From: Pseudoalteromonas sp. GCY
GTDB lineage: Bacteria; Pseudomonadota; Gammaproteobacteria; Enterobacterales; Alteromonadaceae
DNA: 64,000 nucleotides
NCBI RefSeq assembly: GCF_016695175.1
Contig: NZ_CP068023.1
Coordinates: 2,433,501-2,497,500 of the forward strand
Direction: 5' to 3'
The number at the start of each line of letters is the position of its first letter. The first letter of the stretch is position 1. This document shows positions 9,751-19,200 of the stretch, piece by piece. Made by a program: the position numbers and the translations under genes. The notes below the pieces were generated by a model. It saw only the letters and a list, made by a program, of their open reading frames with translations. It ran no database searches and was not told where the DNA came from.

Positions 9751-9777
9751 ATGTGCGGCAAATCCACAGCCGCACAT
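9751..9777. terminator. Hairpin between convergent uspE and PepSY gene
   Basis: Perfect 9-bp stem, ATGTGCGGC (9751-9759) with GCCGCACAT (9769-9777), and a 9-base loop. It lies between two convergent genes. The flanking T or A runs are weak, so it is only a probable shared terminator. Confidence 0.5.
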
Positions 9778-9782
9778 CCCCT

Positions 9783-10979
9783 TTATATATATCTGGCGAG
9801 CCAAAAATAAAAGTAAAATGCTGATAAACAAAATATCGGCAATGTTGCCAACTGTGCGCTCGTTATACTTTTAGACTTAGTGCGCTTGTATGTCATCATC
9901 ACGCCGGTAAACGACAGCCCGGTTAACGCAAGGCCAAACACAAACCATATGAGCTTAGAGGTGATCCCTGCAAAATAACCAAAGTGTAACGGATCTGCAT
10001 ATTCGTTAAGATAATTGCTCCACGCCATATTTTCAGGTTGCTGTATTGCTAAAACCTCTAGCGTTGTTGGATCCATATAAACTTTGTGCGCTCTATCCCG
10101 AAGTAAAGGGTTTGTACTCATTCCTTGAAAACGCAGCACCGCAGTATCTGCTCTTGGCAGCTGTACGGTTGTTATCGTCCAATTGGGAATGGCAAGCTGC
10201 GCTTTCTCAAAAGCGCTTTCAAACCTCTTTGCAGAGAGCATGTTGACGTCTTTTACCGCTGTAACATGCTCAACTTTTGGAGCTGGAGGCTCCAAACTAA
10301 AACCGACTACCCGTGCAGAAAACTCAAACAGATACCAAATACCTGTGATAATAATAAGTGTACTAAACCACAGTCCCCATAAGCCAAAGGCCTTATGCAA
10401 GTCACTCAAAAATACTCTTGTACCTTGCGCCACTCTCACTCGCCACAGCGCGACTTTCCAATTGCGTGTTGTTTTCAGCCCAGTGTAGAGAGAGATCATT
10501 AAAATGAAAGCAAAAGCGGTGACGATTGGCAGCCCGGGCATTGCCGGCATAAATAGGTAGCGATGCAAATCTCTAAAAAATCGTTGAATTGTGAGTAATG
10601 GTATATCGCCCGTTACTTCATAAGTCCATTGATCGACGTGCACATACCTATCACTTTTAGCCTCGAAAACCACCCGTGCTCGATAGGTAAAGTAGTCGCT
10701 CCCCATTGTACCTAAAGTAGTAATACGACCTTCTGGATAGCGCTCAGCTATCGACGCATACATGTTTCTCCAAGATGCAGCCGTTTGCTCTTTTACCTCT
10801 TTGGGCTTTTGGCTCGCACGCATTTGGTCAAAAACAAGCCAATCTAATTCATTTGAAACAGTTGCGATTGTGCCCGTTGCGAGGATCACAAACATAACGG
10901 CCGCTAATTGAAAGCCTACCCAGGCATGTAAATCATATAGCTTGCGTAGCCGCTTTCTTTGTTTAGCTTTGTCAGCCAT
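9783..10979 (-). CDS. PepSY-domain inner-membrane protein, likely ferric-siderophore reductase-like
   Basis: 398-residue PepSY-associated TM-helix protein with four predicted membrane helices, the first after an HxWxGFQLA-type segment, and large periplasmic PepSY-like parts. Members of this family encoded next to TonB siderophore receptors are thought to reduce or release iron from imported chelates; that role is inferred here. The ATG at 10979 is preferred because GAGGA lies 5 bases before it. Starts at 11030 and 10991 are also in frame. It lies 74 bases downstream of the siderophore receptor gene on the same strand, so the two probably form one iron-regulated operon. Confidence 0.82.
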   Translation of the reverse strand: MADKAKQRKRLRKLYDLHAWVGFQLAAVMFVILATGTIATVSNELDWLVFDQMRASQKPKEVKEQTAASWRNMYASIAERYPEGRITTLGTMGSDYFTYRARVVFEAKSDRYVHVDQWTYEVTGDIPLLTIQRFFRDLHRYLFMPAMPGLPIVTAFAFILMISLYTGLKTTRNWKVALWRVRVAQGTRVFLSDLHKAFGLWGLWFSTLIIITGIWYLFEFSARVVGFSLEPPAPKVEHVTAVKDVNMLSAKRFESAFEKAQLAIPNWTITTVQLPRADTAVLRFQGMSTNPLLRDRAHKVYMDPTTLEVLAIQQPENMAWSNYLNEYADPLHFGYFAGITSKLIWFVFGLALTGLSFTGVMMTYKRTKSKSITSAQLATLPIFCLSAFYFYFWLARYI

Positions 10980-11053
10980 CTTGATCCTCATAAAGGTAGA
11001 CTTTCGTTTCCACAAGCTCGGATAATTCACCGAGCCTCAGATTAACTTAAGCA

Positions 11054-13207
11054 TTACCAGTTGTAGGTAAACTCAAGGAAAGCATTTCTTGGATCGCCCG
11101 GAAAGTGCCCTGTGCGGTCTAAAAAGCCCGACTCTGCATATTCTTTATCGAATACGTTTTCAACTCTGAATAGCACACTGTAGTTATCTAATTCCCAAAT
11201 AATTGAGGTGTCAGCGACGAAATAGGAATTTAGTGTTTGGCCAGATAAACTAAGCTGCTCATCCACATAGTTACCGCCAACTGCGAAAGCCAAATTCCAC
11301 TCAGGGATCTGATATCGAGTCCACACCCCAAACTGATTTTCAGGGGCATTGGCAAATTTATCGCCAACACTATTGCGGATCCCACCTGCGCCATTGTCAG
11401 CGGTGATAGTCGCATCATTATAGGCATAGGCCAGGCTTACTACCCAGTCAGGGGTCACGTCGGTGATCAACTCGATTTCTAGGCCTTTACTCGTGATTTC
11501 TCCGATTGGCGCTAAATTATCAACACCATCTTGCTCAGGATCTGTACCTGTATTTTGTAGCAAGTTTTGCCTTGTTATCTGATAACCAGCCACTTTTAGC
11601 AATGTACTTCCGTCAAATAACTCTGCGTTAAGCCCAACTTCAATGATATCACCCGTTGTTGGTTCAAATGGACCACCCGCTTTTTCGTCCTGACTGGATA
11701 CGCCTTGAGGTTCGTAAGAGTCAGCCCACTGTGAATACAATGAGATATCATCAGTTAGCTTGTAGATACCACCAATTCTGAAGCTAACATTGGTATCATC
11801 AAACTTACTGCCATTGGCATCGTCTTCAAACTGGTCATAACGTATGCCAGCTACAAACGTTACTTTCTCCCAAGCGAGTTCGTTGAGTACATAGGTGCCA
11901 TTACGCTGTTGTTTCGTTGTACTTTCTGGCGCAAACTTCACATTGTATTGATTTGGCTGCGTTTCTCCATAATTAGGATTGTAGAGAGACAAAGGCAAAA
12001 TGTCCGAGTCTAACGACGTACCATTTAGATAACGAGTGACAAAGTCATTAGATGCTGACGCTCGACCCAACAACGCATCTTCTTCACCAGAATATATATC
12101 TAGTCCAAACGCGGTACGCTGCTCAGCACCAAACATCTGTGTTTCATAAACAAAGTTAGCTGCAAGAGAGAGTTGAGACTGGGCTCTTAGTTGATCTCGG
12201 AACTCACGTGCGACCAAATCGATTTGACCATCTTTATTGCTATCGATGAGTGCTCTTGGTTCATGATAATTTTGCTCTTGCTCATTATCTATATAGCGAA
12301 GCGCAACGTTGTAACTTAGCGATGGGCTCAAATCCCCAACAACACTCGCTTGCAATACATCTGAGGTTAGATTTAAAAAGTCTGTAGGCTCATTATGATT
12401 CCACGATGGTGTAGTTAGAAACTCACCGTCATCGCCAGCGGGGACACCGCGTAAGCGATTCGCGTCCAAGTCCTGTTTGTAGTGCGTGTATTGCAAAATC
12501 AAGCGAGCATCATCAAAATCATAAGCGTAACCTGCATCCAAAATTGCCACTTCGCTGGCACTATTATCACGGTAGGTATCTTGTTGTTCGTAAAAGGCTC
12601 CGAGACGAATGCTTTGTGCTTCTGCTACTTCACCAGTCACTTCGCCAGAAGCTCCGTAACGGCTATCTGTGCCCGCAATAATACGAGTATTGGCACTAAA
12701 CTCAGATTGCGGCTTTTTAGTTATATAGTTGAATAATCCACCAGGTGCCCCGGGTCCATACAGCATACCGGCGGGACCTTTCAAAAAGTCGACACGCTCG
12801 ACATTAAATAGCTGTGGGACATTAAACCCAACATATGGATCGCCTCTTAGACCATCAAAATAGATTTCTTCTTGACGAAAGCCACGTGCAGTCACCCCCG
12901 CGTAGCTAAATTGGCTGACCCCCGCGATATTACGATAGAGATCTTTGGCATCTCTTGCCGCTAAATCACGGATCAGATTTGCATTGAGAGAAGTTACCAT
13001 CTGGGTCGAGTTAAGTGGGTCAACCGCAAGCTTTCCCGTTGAAGACTCACCATTGCGATATAAATTTAATGTTCGGCTAACGACGGTTATTTTTTCTATG
13101 TCTTGGTCTTTAAGCTTATCTTCTGATACTTGCTGCTGAGCTGATGCATGCAAAGAGGGATACATAATCGCTAAAGCGATAAGGGATAGTTTTGATATTG
13201 TTTTCAT
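11054..13207 (-). CDS. TonB-dependent siderophore receptor
   Basis: 717-residue outer-membrane receptor importing a ferric siderophore with TonB energy. It has a cleavable signal peptide (about 1-23), a TonB-box-like EKITVVSR segment, a plug domain (about 60-165) and a 22-strand beta-barrel. The C-terminus FTYNW carries the terminal aromatic residue needed for outer-membrane insertion. The conserved LFNYITKKP plug segment and VENVFDKEYAESGF near the end are typical of the FpvA/FhuE-like siderophore group (TIGR01783 type). The substrate cannot be read from sequence. A Fur box lies upstream and a PepSY gene follows. Confidence 0.93.
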   Translation of the reverse strand: MKTISKLSLIALAIMYPSLHASAQQQVSEDKLKDQDIEKITVVSRTLNLYRNGESSTGKLAVDPLNSTQMVTSLNANLIRDLAARDAKDLYRNIAGVSQFSYAGVTARGFRQEEIYFDGLRGDPYVGFNVPQLFNVERVDFLKGPAGMLYGPGAPGGLFNYITKKPQSEFSANTRIIAGTDSRYGASGEVTGEVAEAQSIRLGAFYEQQDTYRDNSASEVAILDAGYAYDFDDARLILQYTHYKQDLDANRLRGVPAGDDGEFLTTPSWNHNEPTDFLNLTSDVLQASVVGDLSPSLSYNVALRYIDNEQEQNYHEPRALIDSNKDGQIDLVAREFRDQLRAQSQLSLAANFVYETQMFGAEQRTAFGLDIYSGEEDALLGRASASNDFVTRYLNGTSLDSDILPLSLYNPNYGETQPNQYNVKFAPESTTKQQRNGTYVLNELAWEKVTFVAGIRYDQFEDDANGSKFDDTNVSFRIGGIYKLTDDISLYSQWADSYEPQGVSSQDEKAGGPFEPTTGDIIEVGLNAELFDGSTLLKVAGYQITRQNLLQNTGTDPEQDGVDNLAPIGEITSKGLEIELITDVTPDWVVSLAYAYNDATITADNGAGGIRNSVGDKFANAPENQFGVWTRYQIPEWNLAFAVGGNYVDEQLSLSGQTLNSYFVADTSIIWELDNYSVLFRVENVFDKEYAESGFLDRTGHFPGDPRNAFLEFTYNW

Positions 13208-13241
13208 TTAGAGCCACAACTTGGTTATTATTAAAGCGCAG

Positions 13242-13260
13242 ACAAATGATAACAATTATT
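13242..13260 (-). promoter_or_regulatory. Fur box upstream of siderophore receptor
   Basis: The 19-bp site matches the Fur consensus (GATAATGATAATCATTATC) at about 13 of 19 positions, including a full AATGATAA core. It ends about 35 bases upstream of the receptor start codon, as expected for iron repression. Confidence 0.7.
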
Positions 13261-13493
13261 AATTACATTTAAAATAACCAACCTACATTTAATTGCGTTT
13301 TTTGCAAAGTCGAGAGCAAAAATATCTCATGAGATCATTTTCCCGACGGCATGTATAAGTTAGGTGCGTAGTGTTAACAGGTAATTTAAAGTGAAAGATG
13401 TTGGAGAGCAAAAGTAGTTAAGTAATAAAATACCAATTATTGAGTTTTAGACTAGGCCTATCAGACCTAGTCTGGAAAAATCATTGCTGAGAA

Positions 13494-14408
13494 TTAAATA
13501 TTGGTTACATCAATAAACAATGATTCATCAATGTTTGTCGAGGAAACCACAGCTTCATTAAAATCATAAGCTTCTCGCTCACCGTCTCTATCAAGAGGCA
13601 GACTTTCGAAGTCAAAGAGTTCAGTGTCAGCCAGTTGGCTTGGACTAACATTTTGAATTGATTTGAAAATATTCTCTACTCGACCAGGTGTTTTCTTATC
13701 CCACTCTACCAACATAGATTTAATGTTTTGACGTTGCAGATTTTCTTGCGAGCCACATAGGTTGCACGGAATAATAGGAAAATCTTTATGCTCTGCGTAT
13801 TGAATGAGATCTTTTTCACGCGCATAAGTGAGCGGGCGGATCACCACATTACGACCATCATCAGAGCGTAGCTTGGGTGGCATCGCTTTCATTCTTGCGC
13901 CGTAGAACATGTTTAAAAACAGCGTTTCAACGATATCATCTAAGTGATGACCCAGTGCGATTTTAGTTGCGCCAATCTTTTCCGCAAATGAGTACAAAGT
14001 ACCACGACGCAAGCGTGAACAAAGGCCACAAGTCGTTTTGCCCTCTGGTACTTTCTCTTTTACGACTGAGTAAGTATCTTTATCAATGATGTAATAAGGA
14101 ATGTCTAACGTTTCGAAGTACTCAGGCAAAATATGCTCTGGGAACCCAGGCTGCTTTTGATCCAGATTGACCGCCACCACATCAAAGTGAATTGGTGCCG
14201 CCTTTTTTAGGCTAAGTAAAATATCCAGCATGGCGAATGAATCCTTACCACCGCTGATACAAGCCATCACCACATCGCCTTCTTCGATCATATTATAATC
14301 TTTGATGGCGTTGCCGACATTACGGCGCAGACGCTTTTGCAGCTTATTAAACTCTAAAACTTCTTTGCGATTATCTTGCTCTGTCATGGTGTTAGGTGCC
14401 GTATTCAT
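13494..14408 (-). CDS. ttcA: tRNA 2-thiocytidine(32) synthetase TtcA
   Basis: Iron-sulfur enzyme that thiolates cytidine 32 in tRNA using ATP. The 304-residue protein has the PP-loop SGGKDS at 52-57, the cluster-binding pair C127-x2-C130 and a second pair C215-x2-C218. The [11 protein letters not shown] and [13 protein letters not shown] segments match E. coli TtcA closely. In many gammaproteobacteria ttcA lies near fnr and uspE, and here only the iron-uptake genes intervene. An 8-bp hairpin at 13449-13473 lies downstream, but the T run is on the wrong side for a standard terminator. Confidence 0.96.
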   Translation of the reverse strand: MNTAPNTMTEQDNRKEVLEFNKLQKRLRRNVGNAIKDYNMIEEGDVVMACISGGKDSFAMLDILLSLKKAAPIHFDVVAVNLDQKQPGFPEHILPEYFETLDIPYYIIDKDTYSVVKEKVPEGKTTCGLCSRLRRGTLYSFAEKIGATKIALGHHLDDIVETLFLNMFYGARMKAMPPKLRSDDGRNVVIRPLTYAREKDLIQYAEHKDFPIIPCNLCGSQENLQRQNIKSMLVEWDKKTPGRVENIFKSIQNVSPSQLADTELFDFESLPLDRDGEREAYDFNEAVVSSTNIDESLFIDVTNI

Positions 14409-14499
14409 ACTTACTCAACTGTGTACTGTGGGCGTTATCACGCTAGTACATTACTACATCAATTATGGGGCGCCGATTATACGTGAAATTAAGATGAGG

Positions 14500-14534
14500 T
14501 AAAATACAAAAATGGCGCCGCTCTGGGCGCCATT
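14500..14534 (-). terminator. Rho-independent terminator of the hydrolase-ABC operon
   Basis: Nine-bp perfect stem, AATGGCGCC (14511-14519) with GGCGCCATT (14526-14534). Read on the minus strand it is followed by a T-rich tail (TTTGTATTTT). It ends the minus-strand operon at 14551-17906. Confidence 0.8.
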
Positions 14535-14550
14535 GTTGGGAACTAATAAA

Positions 14551-15687
14551 TTAAAGGCCGAACACTACCTTTTCACTTTTTAGCATACGACTACTCAGGT
14601 AGGTGAAAATAGCAAACAACCCTAGCGTTACCGCGCTCGACAATAATAGTTGTGGTACCGGTATCGCATTGCCTTTGATGATTTCAATCATTGCGTTTTG
14701 CTGCGCTGCGATCGGCATCCACTGCATAATGTCGGTAGCAATATCATAGGTCGTTGCCATACTCATCATTACCGGAATGAACAGCGCCATCGCTACATAA
14801 GATTGCGCTTCTTTAAATGATTTAGCTAAGAAAGAGATAAATATCAATAAACTGGCTGACATTAGCGCAATAGGCAGGCCAATTATAATTGCCGAAATAA
14901 TGAATTTAGGACCAATAATCACCGTAAAGCCCATCATTTCCCAAGGCACCATATTATAGGCGAACTTAGATACTATGGTGGTTAACACTAAGGCAATGAT
15001 AGAGAAACCTGCAATTGCCCCCACTTTAGCTAATACAATATGCATAGTACTGATCGGGTGGCTAAGTAATAGCTGTAAAGAGTTGCGTTCACGCTCCCCT
15101 GCACTACTGTCAATTGCCATACCCATCGCCGCATAAAATAGTGAAATAATAATAGATAACGTTGCAATACCTAATACGAAGCCCCCTTTCGAGGCCGGTG
15201 TCGCTTGGTCATGAGTTTGGACATCTATCGCACGTGCAATTGTCGGATCGATACCACGCGCTACTAAACGCAATGAAGCAACTTCGCTGTTGTATAACAT
15301 GAGGTTACGCTCTAGTCGGTTAATTGATGAACGTAACTTTTGCTCCGATTTATCAGCGATGATAAATACCGTCGCGCTCTTACCTTGCATCATATTTTCT
15401 TGGTAATCTTCGCTGATCTCCAAGGTAATAGCTTTAGCCTCTTCGCCTTCACCATGTTCAATTTCTCTACTCGCTAAAAATTGTACTAAGTTGGGCGCAT
15501 TCTCCGCATTATTAATGGTGATTTTGAGTGCATCAGGCGAAGCCATTTGCTTAAACATGACGGTAAATAATACACACATTAGAATAGGTGCACCGATGCA
15601 ATAGTAAAGGCCAGCCATCACCGAACGTTTGTCGCGACTTGCGTCTAACACTTCTTTTTTAAATAAAACTGAGATTAATTTCATCAT
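14551..15687 (-). CDS. ABC-2 type transporter permease, NatB-like
   Basis: 378-residue membrane subunit with one N-terminal helix, a large extracytoplasmic domain (about 50-165) and five or six C-terminal helices (about 170-375). This is the NatB layout of ABC-2 exporters. The segment SSAGERERNSLQLLLSHP is the conserved cytoplasmic coupling stretch. Its start overlaps the ATPase stop by 4 bases (ATGA), so the two form one transporter. In Bacillus, NatAB exports sodium; in Gram-negative relatives the substrate is mostly unknown, and the neighbouring hydrolase argues for a peptide or envelope-related role. Confidence 0.88.
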   Translation of the reverse strand: MMKLISVLFKKEVLDASRDKRSVMAGLYYCIGAPILMCVLFTVMFKQMASPDALKITINNAENAPNLVQFLASREIEHGEGEEAKAITLEISEDYQENMMQGKSATVFIIADKSEQKLRSSINRLERNLMLYNSEVASLRLVARGIDPTIARAIDVQTHDQATPASKGGFVLGIATLSIIISLFYAAMGMAIDSSAGERERNSLQLLLSHPISTMHIVLAKVGAIAGFSIIALVLTTIVSKFAYNMVPWEMMGFTVIIGPKFIISAIIIGLPIALMSASLLIFISFLAKSFKEAQSYVAMALFIPVMMSMATTYDIATDIMQWMPIAAQQNAMIEIIKGNAIPVPQLLLSSAVTLGLFAIFTYLSSRMLKSEKVVFGL

Positions 15688-16418
15688 GCTGCAATTCCTT
15701 CATCTGTACCTATCAGGGTAATGAAAGCTTCCTCAAGCGACGCTTTACCTGTTTGTTCACATAGGGCCTCTGGAGAACCTTCCGCGACCACTTTGCCTTT
15801 CGCCATGACCACCACATGATCACAAAGTGCTGCAACTTCTTGCATCACGTGGCTAGAAAATAAGACACAGTGACCTTGCGCCTTAAGCATCAACAACAAA
15901 TCCCGTAACACTCTGGTACTCATTACATCTAAACCACGTGTTGGCTCATCAAGTACAATGTTTGTCGGTTTATGCACGATTGCCTGCGCCAACGCCGTTT
16001 TCATTCTTTGGCCTTGTGAAAAGCCTTTACAGCGTCTATCCGCGATATCCAACATTTGTAGTTTTTCCAATACTTCTTGCGTCGCGGCAGCGGCCGATTT
16101 TGCGTCCATGCCACTTAGTTCAGCGTAAAACTGGGTATATTCACGCGGTGTCATGCGCTCGTAAAGCCCACACGGGTCTGGGAACAATCCTAATTGTTGT
16201 TTTGCTCGGGTTGGCTCTTTGGCAACATCAATACTATCGATAGACGCCATACCTTGATCAGCTTGGAGCAGGCCAAATACGGTCCGTAAACAAGTCGTTT
16301 TACCAGCCCCATTGGGTCCCAATAGTCCCGTAATTTGACCATCACGAGCGGTAAATGACAGCCCGTCTAGCGCGTTCACTTCACCAATCTTTTTATATAA
16401 GTTATCTACTTGGATCAT
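15684..16418 (-). CDS. ABC transporter ATPase, NatA-like
   Basis: 244-residue ATP-binding subunit. Walker A (GPNGAGKTT) is at 34-42. The signature is FSQGQ instead of LSGGQ, as is common in NatA. Walker B is IVLDEPTRGLDV, and the switch histidine lies in FSSHVMQEV. It pairs with the overlapping permease gene downstream and lies 3 bases after the hydrolase gene. The three genes form a single operon closed by a terminator. Confidence 0.92.
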   Translation of the reverse strand: MIQVDNLYKKIGEVNALDGLSFTARDGQITGLLGPNGAGKTTCLRTVFGLLQADQGMASIDSIDVAKEPTRAKQQLGLFPDPCGLYERMTPREYTQFYAELSGMDAKSAAAATQEVLEKLQMLDIADRRCKGFSQGQRMKTALAQAIVHKPTNIVLDEPTRGLDVMSTRVLRDLLLMLKAQGHCVLFSSHVMQEVAALCDHVVVMAKGKVVAEGSPEALCEQTGKASLEEAFITLIGTDEGIAA

Positions 16419-16421
16419 GAG

Positions 16422-17906
16422 TTACTCCTTATCAGCGGTTGCTGGGCCATTGATGTTCATAAAGAATTGTTTACGTGTATCTTCTTCAAGACAGCTAGTA
16501 TCAAAGTCTCCCACTGTCTTTTCATCGTAAAACTTAGCAATAAGCTTATTAGCACAGCTTTGCCCTGCGACAATATGCGTAGCCGTTGGTGCAACTAAGT
16601 GTGTGGCATTGCTTAGCTTTTCCATCGCAACTTCTGCCCACTTAGCAGGCGTTGCTGGATCTAATCCGCCAGAAAGCAGTAAGGTTGGAATGTCGGACGC
16701 AACGGGTTCATAGTAACTACTTGGCACCGGGCTCACATTCCAAATTGGGCATGTCGCATCCAGTCCTGTGATCATCATCTTACCCATATAGTTTTCACTA
16801 TATTTGGCTTTGTCCGCAGCCGTTAATCGTGGCCAATCTTCCCCACATACAATCGCCTGATGCATCCCCATGGCCAATCCCAGACCGTCTTCACTTGGTG
16901 CCATCATGCCAGCTAGTGGAGCAAGGTTACCGTTAGTCGCTTCACTAATCGCAAGCGGCACCAATGCACGGAAGGAATGAGAGTAAAGCGCCATCCTAAT
17001 CGCGCTAAATAGCTTCATTTTGGTCATCGTCATCGCAAGCGGTTTGCTGGTTCTTGGATGAAGTACAGAAACTTCTATCGGCGTTTGCTCTACTTGATTA
17101 AGCAAGCTTTGCCATTGCTGCTTTAGATTCGGATAACTATTTGCACATTTTTTATCGGCCTCACATTGTGCAAAAAGGGCATTCAATGAGCCTTCTATCG
17201 CGCCACCAATCGCCATTAAACTTTGGTTATTGGGTGCAAGACCATCTAACACGGCCGATGCAACACTATCAGGGAACTGTCTCATATACTCAAGTGCGAT
17301 GCGTGTTCCATATGAGCCACCATATAGGTGTAACTTGCTATAACCAAGCGCGACTCTTACCGCATCAAAATCTTTTGCAGCTGCAACCGTCGTATAATCG
17401 GAAAGATCTGCGTCTAGTTTTTCTTTACACTTAAGGGCATCTTCTTTGTAAAAATCGAGACCCAACAAGGTATCATTTAGCGCAAACTGTTGCTCAAGAT
17501 CATCCATATCGCATTGCAATAGATTTGATTTTCCAGTTCCCCGTTGATCAACAAGTATAATGTCTCTATTTTCTCTTGCGTATTTAAGAATTCTTTCAAA
17601 GTTTGCTGCAATTTCAGTGGCCGATTGTCCAGGTCCCCCTGCAAACGCAATAATCGCTTCTTGTGGGTAAAGCGGCTTTATTGCAGGAATAACCATAAAA
17701 TGAATATCAATTTTTTGTTCTGTTTTGGTTTCACTTAATGGTTGCGAGATTTTTCCGCATTGCGCTCTGTCACTGAGACCTTTTGCATAACAAGCGGATA
17801 ATTCTGCGGTTGATGTTGCCGCTTGTAATGGCAGCACAGTTCCTAAAACGAGAGGAAGCAGCGCTAGCTTTACTAAGCTTTTCTTAAACTTAAATGGCTT
17901 TTTCAT
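16422..17906 (-). CDS. Secreted alpha/beta hydrolase, TAP-like aminopeptidase family
   Basis: 494-residue exported hydrolase with a signal peptide (about 1-30). The oxyanion segment is FAGGPGQSA (88-96), the nucleophile S198 lies in GGSYGTR, and the acid is in LLSGGLDPATP. The histidine is in TATHIVAGQ, within a C-terminal TAP-like domain. Family members include tripeptidyl and prolyl aminopeptidases, so cleavage of small peptides in the periplasm is plausible. It is the first gene of an operon with a NatAB-type ABC exporter, so the two may act on the same peptide or toxic compound; that link is inference from gene order. Confidence 0.88.
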   Translation of the reverse strand: MKKPFKFKKSLVKLALLPLVLGTVLPLQAATSTAELSACYAKGLSDRAQCGKISQPLSETKTEQKIDIHFMVIPAIKPLYPQEAIIAFAGGPGQSATEIAANFERILKYARENRDIILVDQRGTGKSNLLQCDMDDLEQQFALNDTLLGLDFYKEDALKCKEKLDADLSDYTTVAAAKDFDAVRVALGYSKLHLYGGSYGTRIALEYMRQFPDSVASAVLDGLAPNNQSLMAIGGAIEGSLNALFAQCEADKKCANSYPNLKQQWQSLLNQVEQTPIEVSVLHPRTSKPLAMTMTKMKLFSAIRMALYSHSFRALVPLAISEATNGNLAPLAGMMAPSEDGLGLAMGMHQAIVCGEDWPRLTAADKAKYSENYMGKMMITGLDATCPIWNVSPVPSSYYEPVASDIPTLLLSGGLDPATPAKWAEVAMEKLSNATHLVAPTATHIVAGQSCANKLIAKFYDEKTVGDFDTSCLEEDTRKQFFMNINGPATADKE

Positions 17907-17952
17907 AGTTATTTCCTTGTTGACTCACGGTCAGTATGCTAACTTTAAGTGA

Positions 17953-17988
17953 GTGTATCAGTGTATTATTGTATTAATACAGTAGAAT
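17953..17988. promoter_or_regulatory. Shared divergent promoter with likely GntR operator
   Basis: Three tandem 8-bp repeats, GTGTATCA, GTGTATTA and TTGTATTA (17953-17976), run into the perfect 12-bp palindrome TGTATTAATACA (17970-17981). A TAGAAT hexamer (17983-17988) could be a -10 element for the GntR gene only 8 bases before its ATG. YtrA-type regulators bind such palindromes at their own promoter. The 89-base region also serves the opposite operon. Confidence 0.55.
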
Positions 17989-17995
17989 TAGAGTA

Positions 17996-18367
17996 ATGCT
18001 AGATCTTATTCATGTCAACCCCAACAGCGCAGAGCCGATTTATAAGCAGCTATTTGATCAGATAGTGCGTTTAATTGTGTCTGGTAAAGCGCAAGCCGGA
18101 GAAGAGCTACCTTCTGTAAGAAAGCTAGCTGAGCACTTCTCGGTAAATCCGATGACCGTCTCTCGGGCTATCGGGCAACTTGTCGATCAAGGTTGGCTTG
18201 AACGAAGACGCGGCCAGCCGACACGCGTTGCACAGCAGCAAACTACACAACAGACCGATAATCTACTCCATAAAAACCTAGATATTTTAATTAGTGATGC
18301 GAAACAGCTTGGGATCAATAAGACTGAATTGATATCATTGATTGATAAAAATTGGGGACAAGAATAA
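17996..18367 (+). CDS. GntR-family regulator, YtrA subfamily
   Basis: 123-residue DNA-binding protein. The N-terminal winged helix-turn-helix (about 12-80) carries PIYKQLFDQI, LPSVRKLAE and VNPMTVSRAI. The C-terminal part is a short helical tail, as in the YtrA subfamily that represses adjacent ABC transporter operons. Its stop overlaps the ATPase start (TAATG), so regulator and transporter are co-transcribed. It is probably autoregulated through the palindrome just upstream. Confidence 0.92.
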   Translation: MLDLIHVNPNSAEPIYKQLFDQIVRLIVSGKAQAGEELPSVRKLAEHFSVNPMTVSRAIGQLVDQGWLERRRGQPTRVAQQQTTQQTDNLLHKNLDILISDAKQLGINKTELISLIDKNWGQE

Positions 18368-19200
18368 TGACAAGCCCACTACTACAATTCACTAAAATCC
18401 ATAAACAATTTGCCGACAAGCCGGTTCTTGAAGACATAAATCTTATTATTGAACCTGGCATGGTTATGGGTTTACTAGGACGAAACGGGGCCGGTAAAAC
18501 GACACTACTGCGAATTGCACTTGGGTTAATCGAACAAAATAGTGGTGAGGTTAGCTGCCTCAATAGTAGCAACCTCGAGCTGAGCCCTACGTGCAAAAGC
18601 CAAATTGGCTATGTGCCACAACAGCCCTGTGGCTATCAAGGTTTTAAAGTCAAAGAGGCCCTCGTACTGCACCGCAGCTTTTATCCAAATTGGGATATTA
18701 CACTTGAGCAAGAATGGCTTTCTCGCTTCGAGTTAGACGAAAACAAGCTGGTAAGTAACCTTTCAGTTGGCCAACAACAAAGCTTAGCGTTGATAATGGC
18801 GATGTCGTACCGACCTAAGTTACTGATCCTTGACGAGCCAGTGTCAAGTCTCGACCCCATTGCACGCCGAGAATTTATGTCGGACTTATTCGAGTTAGCA
18901 CTTGAGTCCGGCTCTGGTGTACTTTTCTCCTCGCATATTACATCTGACGTTGAGCGTGTTGCGAGCCACATTGCTATTATTAAAGATGGTAAGGTTTTGG
19001 TTACTGGCGAATTAGATACACTAAAGGAACAAATTAGGCTTGTTCCACATCATCTTACAAGTAATCTGCCATCAGGACGCTTACTTCATCAATCTGAACG
19101 TTTTAGCATTTATCAAACTCACGACAGTGCAAACTGGTCAGCAGACCTACAGCAAAGCCATAACAACCTTGAGCAGCTCTTTGTGGAGCTACACGCATGA
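18367..19200 (+). CDS. ABC transporter ATPase in GntR operon
   Basis: 277-residue ATP-binding subunit with Walker A (GRNGAGKTT), signature NLSVGQQQ, Walker B LLILDEPVSSLDP and switch region FSSHITSDVERV. The last 70 residues form a divergent tail. I chose ATG 18367, which overlaps the GntR stop (TAATG). A TTG five codons upstream is unlikely. It pairs with the membrane protein downstream (4-base overlap). YtrA-linked transporters respond to cell-envelope stress or antibiotics in Firmicutes; the substrate here is unknown. Confidence 0.92.
   Translation: MTSPLLQFTKIHKQFADKPVLEDINLIIEPGMVMGLLGRNGAGKTTLLRIALGLIEQNSGEVSCLNSSNLELSPTCKSQIGYVPQQPCGYQGFKVKEALVLHRSFYPNWDITLEQEWLSRFELDENKLVSNLSVGQQQSLALIMAMSYRPKLLILDEPVSSLDPIARREFMSDLFELALESGSGVLFSSHITSDVERVASHIAIIKDGKVLVTGELDTLKEQIRLVPHHLTSNLPSGRLLHQSERFSIYQTHDSANWSADLQQSHNNLEQLFVELHA

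Noticed and set aside
10046..10488. Forward-strand reading frames inside the PepSY gene
   Set aside because: They overlap a clear coding gene on the other strand, lack ribosome sites and have no recognisable protein features.
13449..13473. Terminator after ttcA
   Set aside because: An 8-bp hairpin exists, but for ttcA the T run lies on the upstream side, so it does not meet the pattern of a rho-independent terminator.
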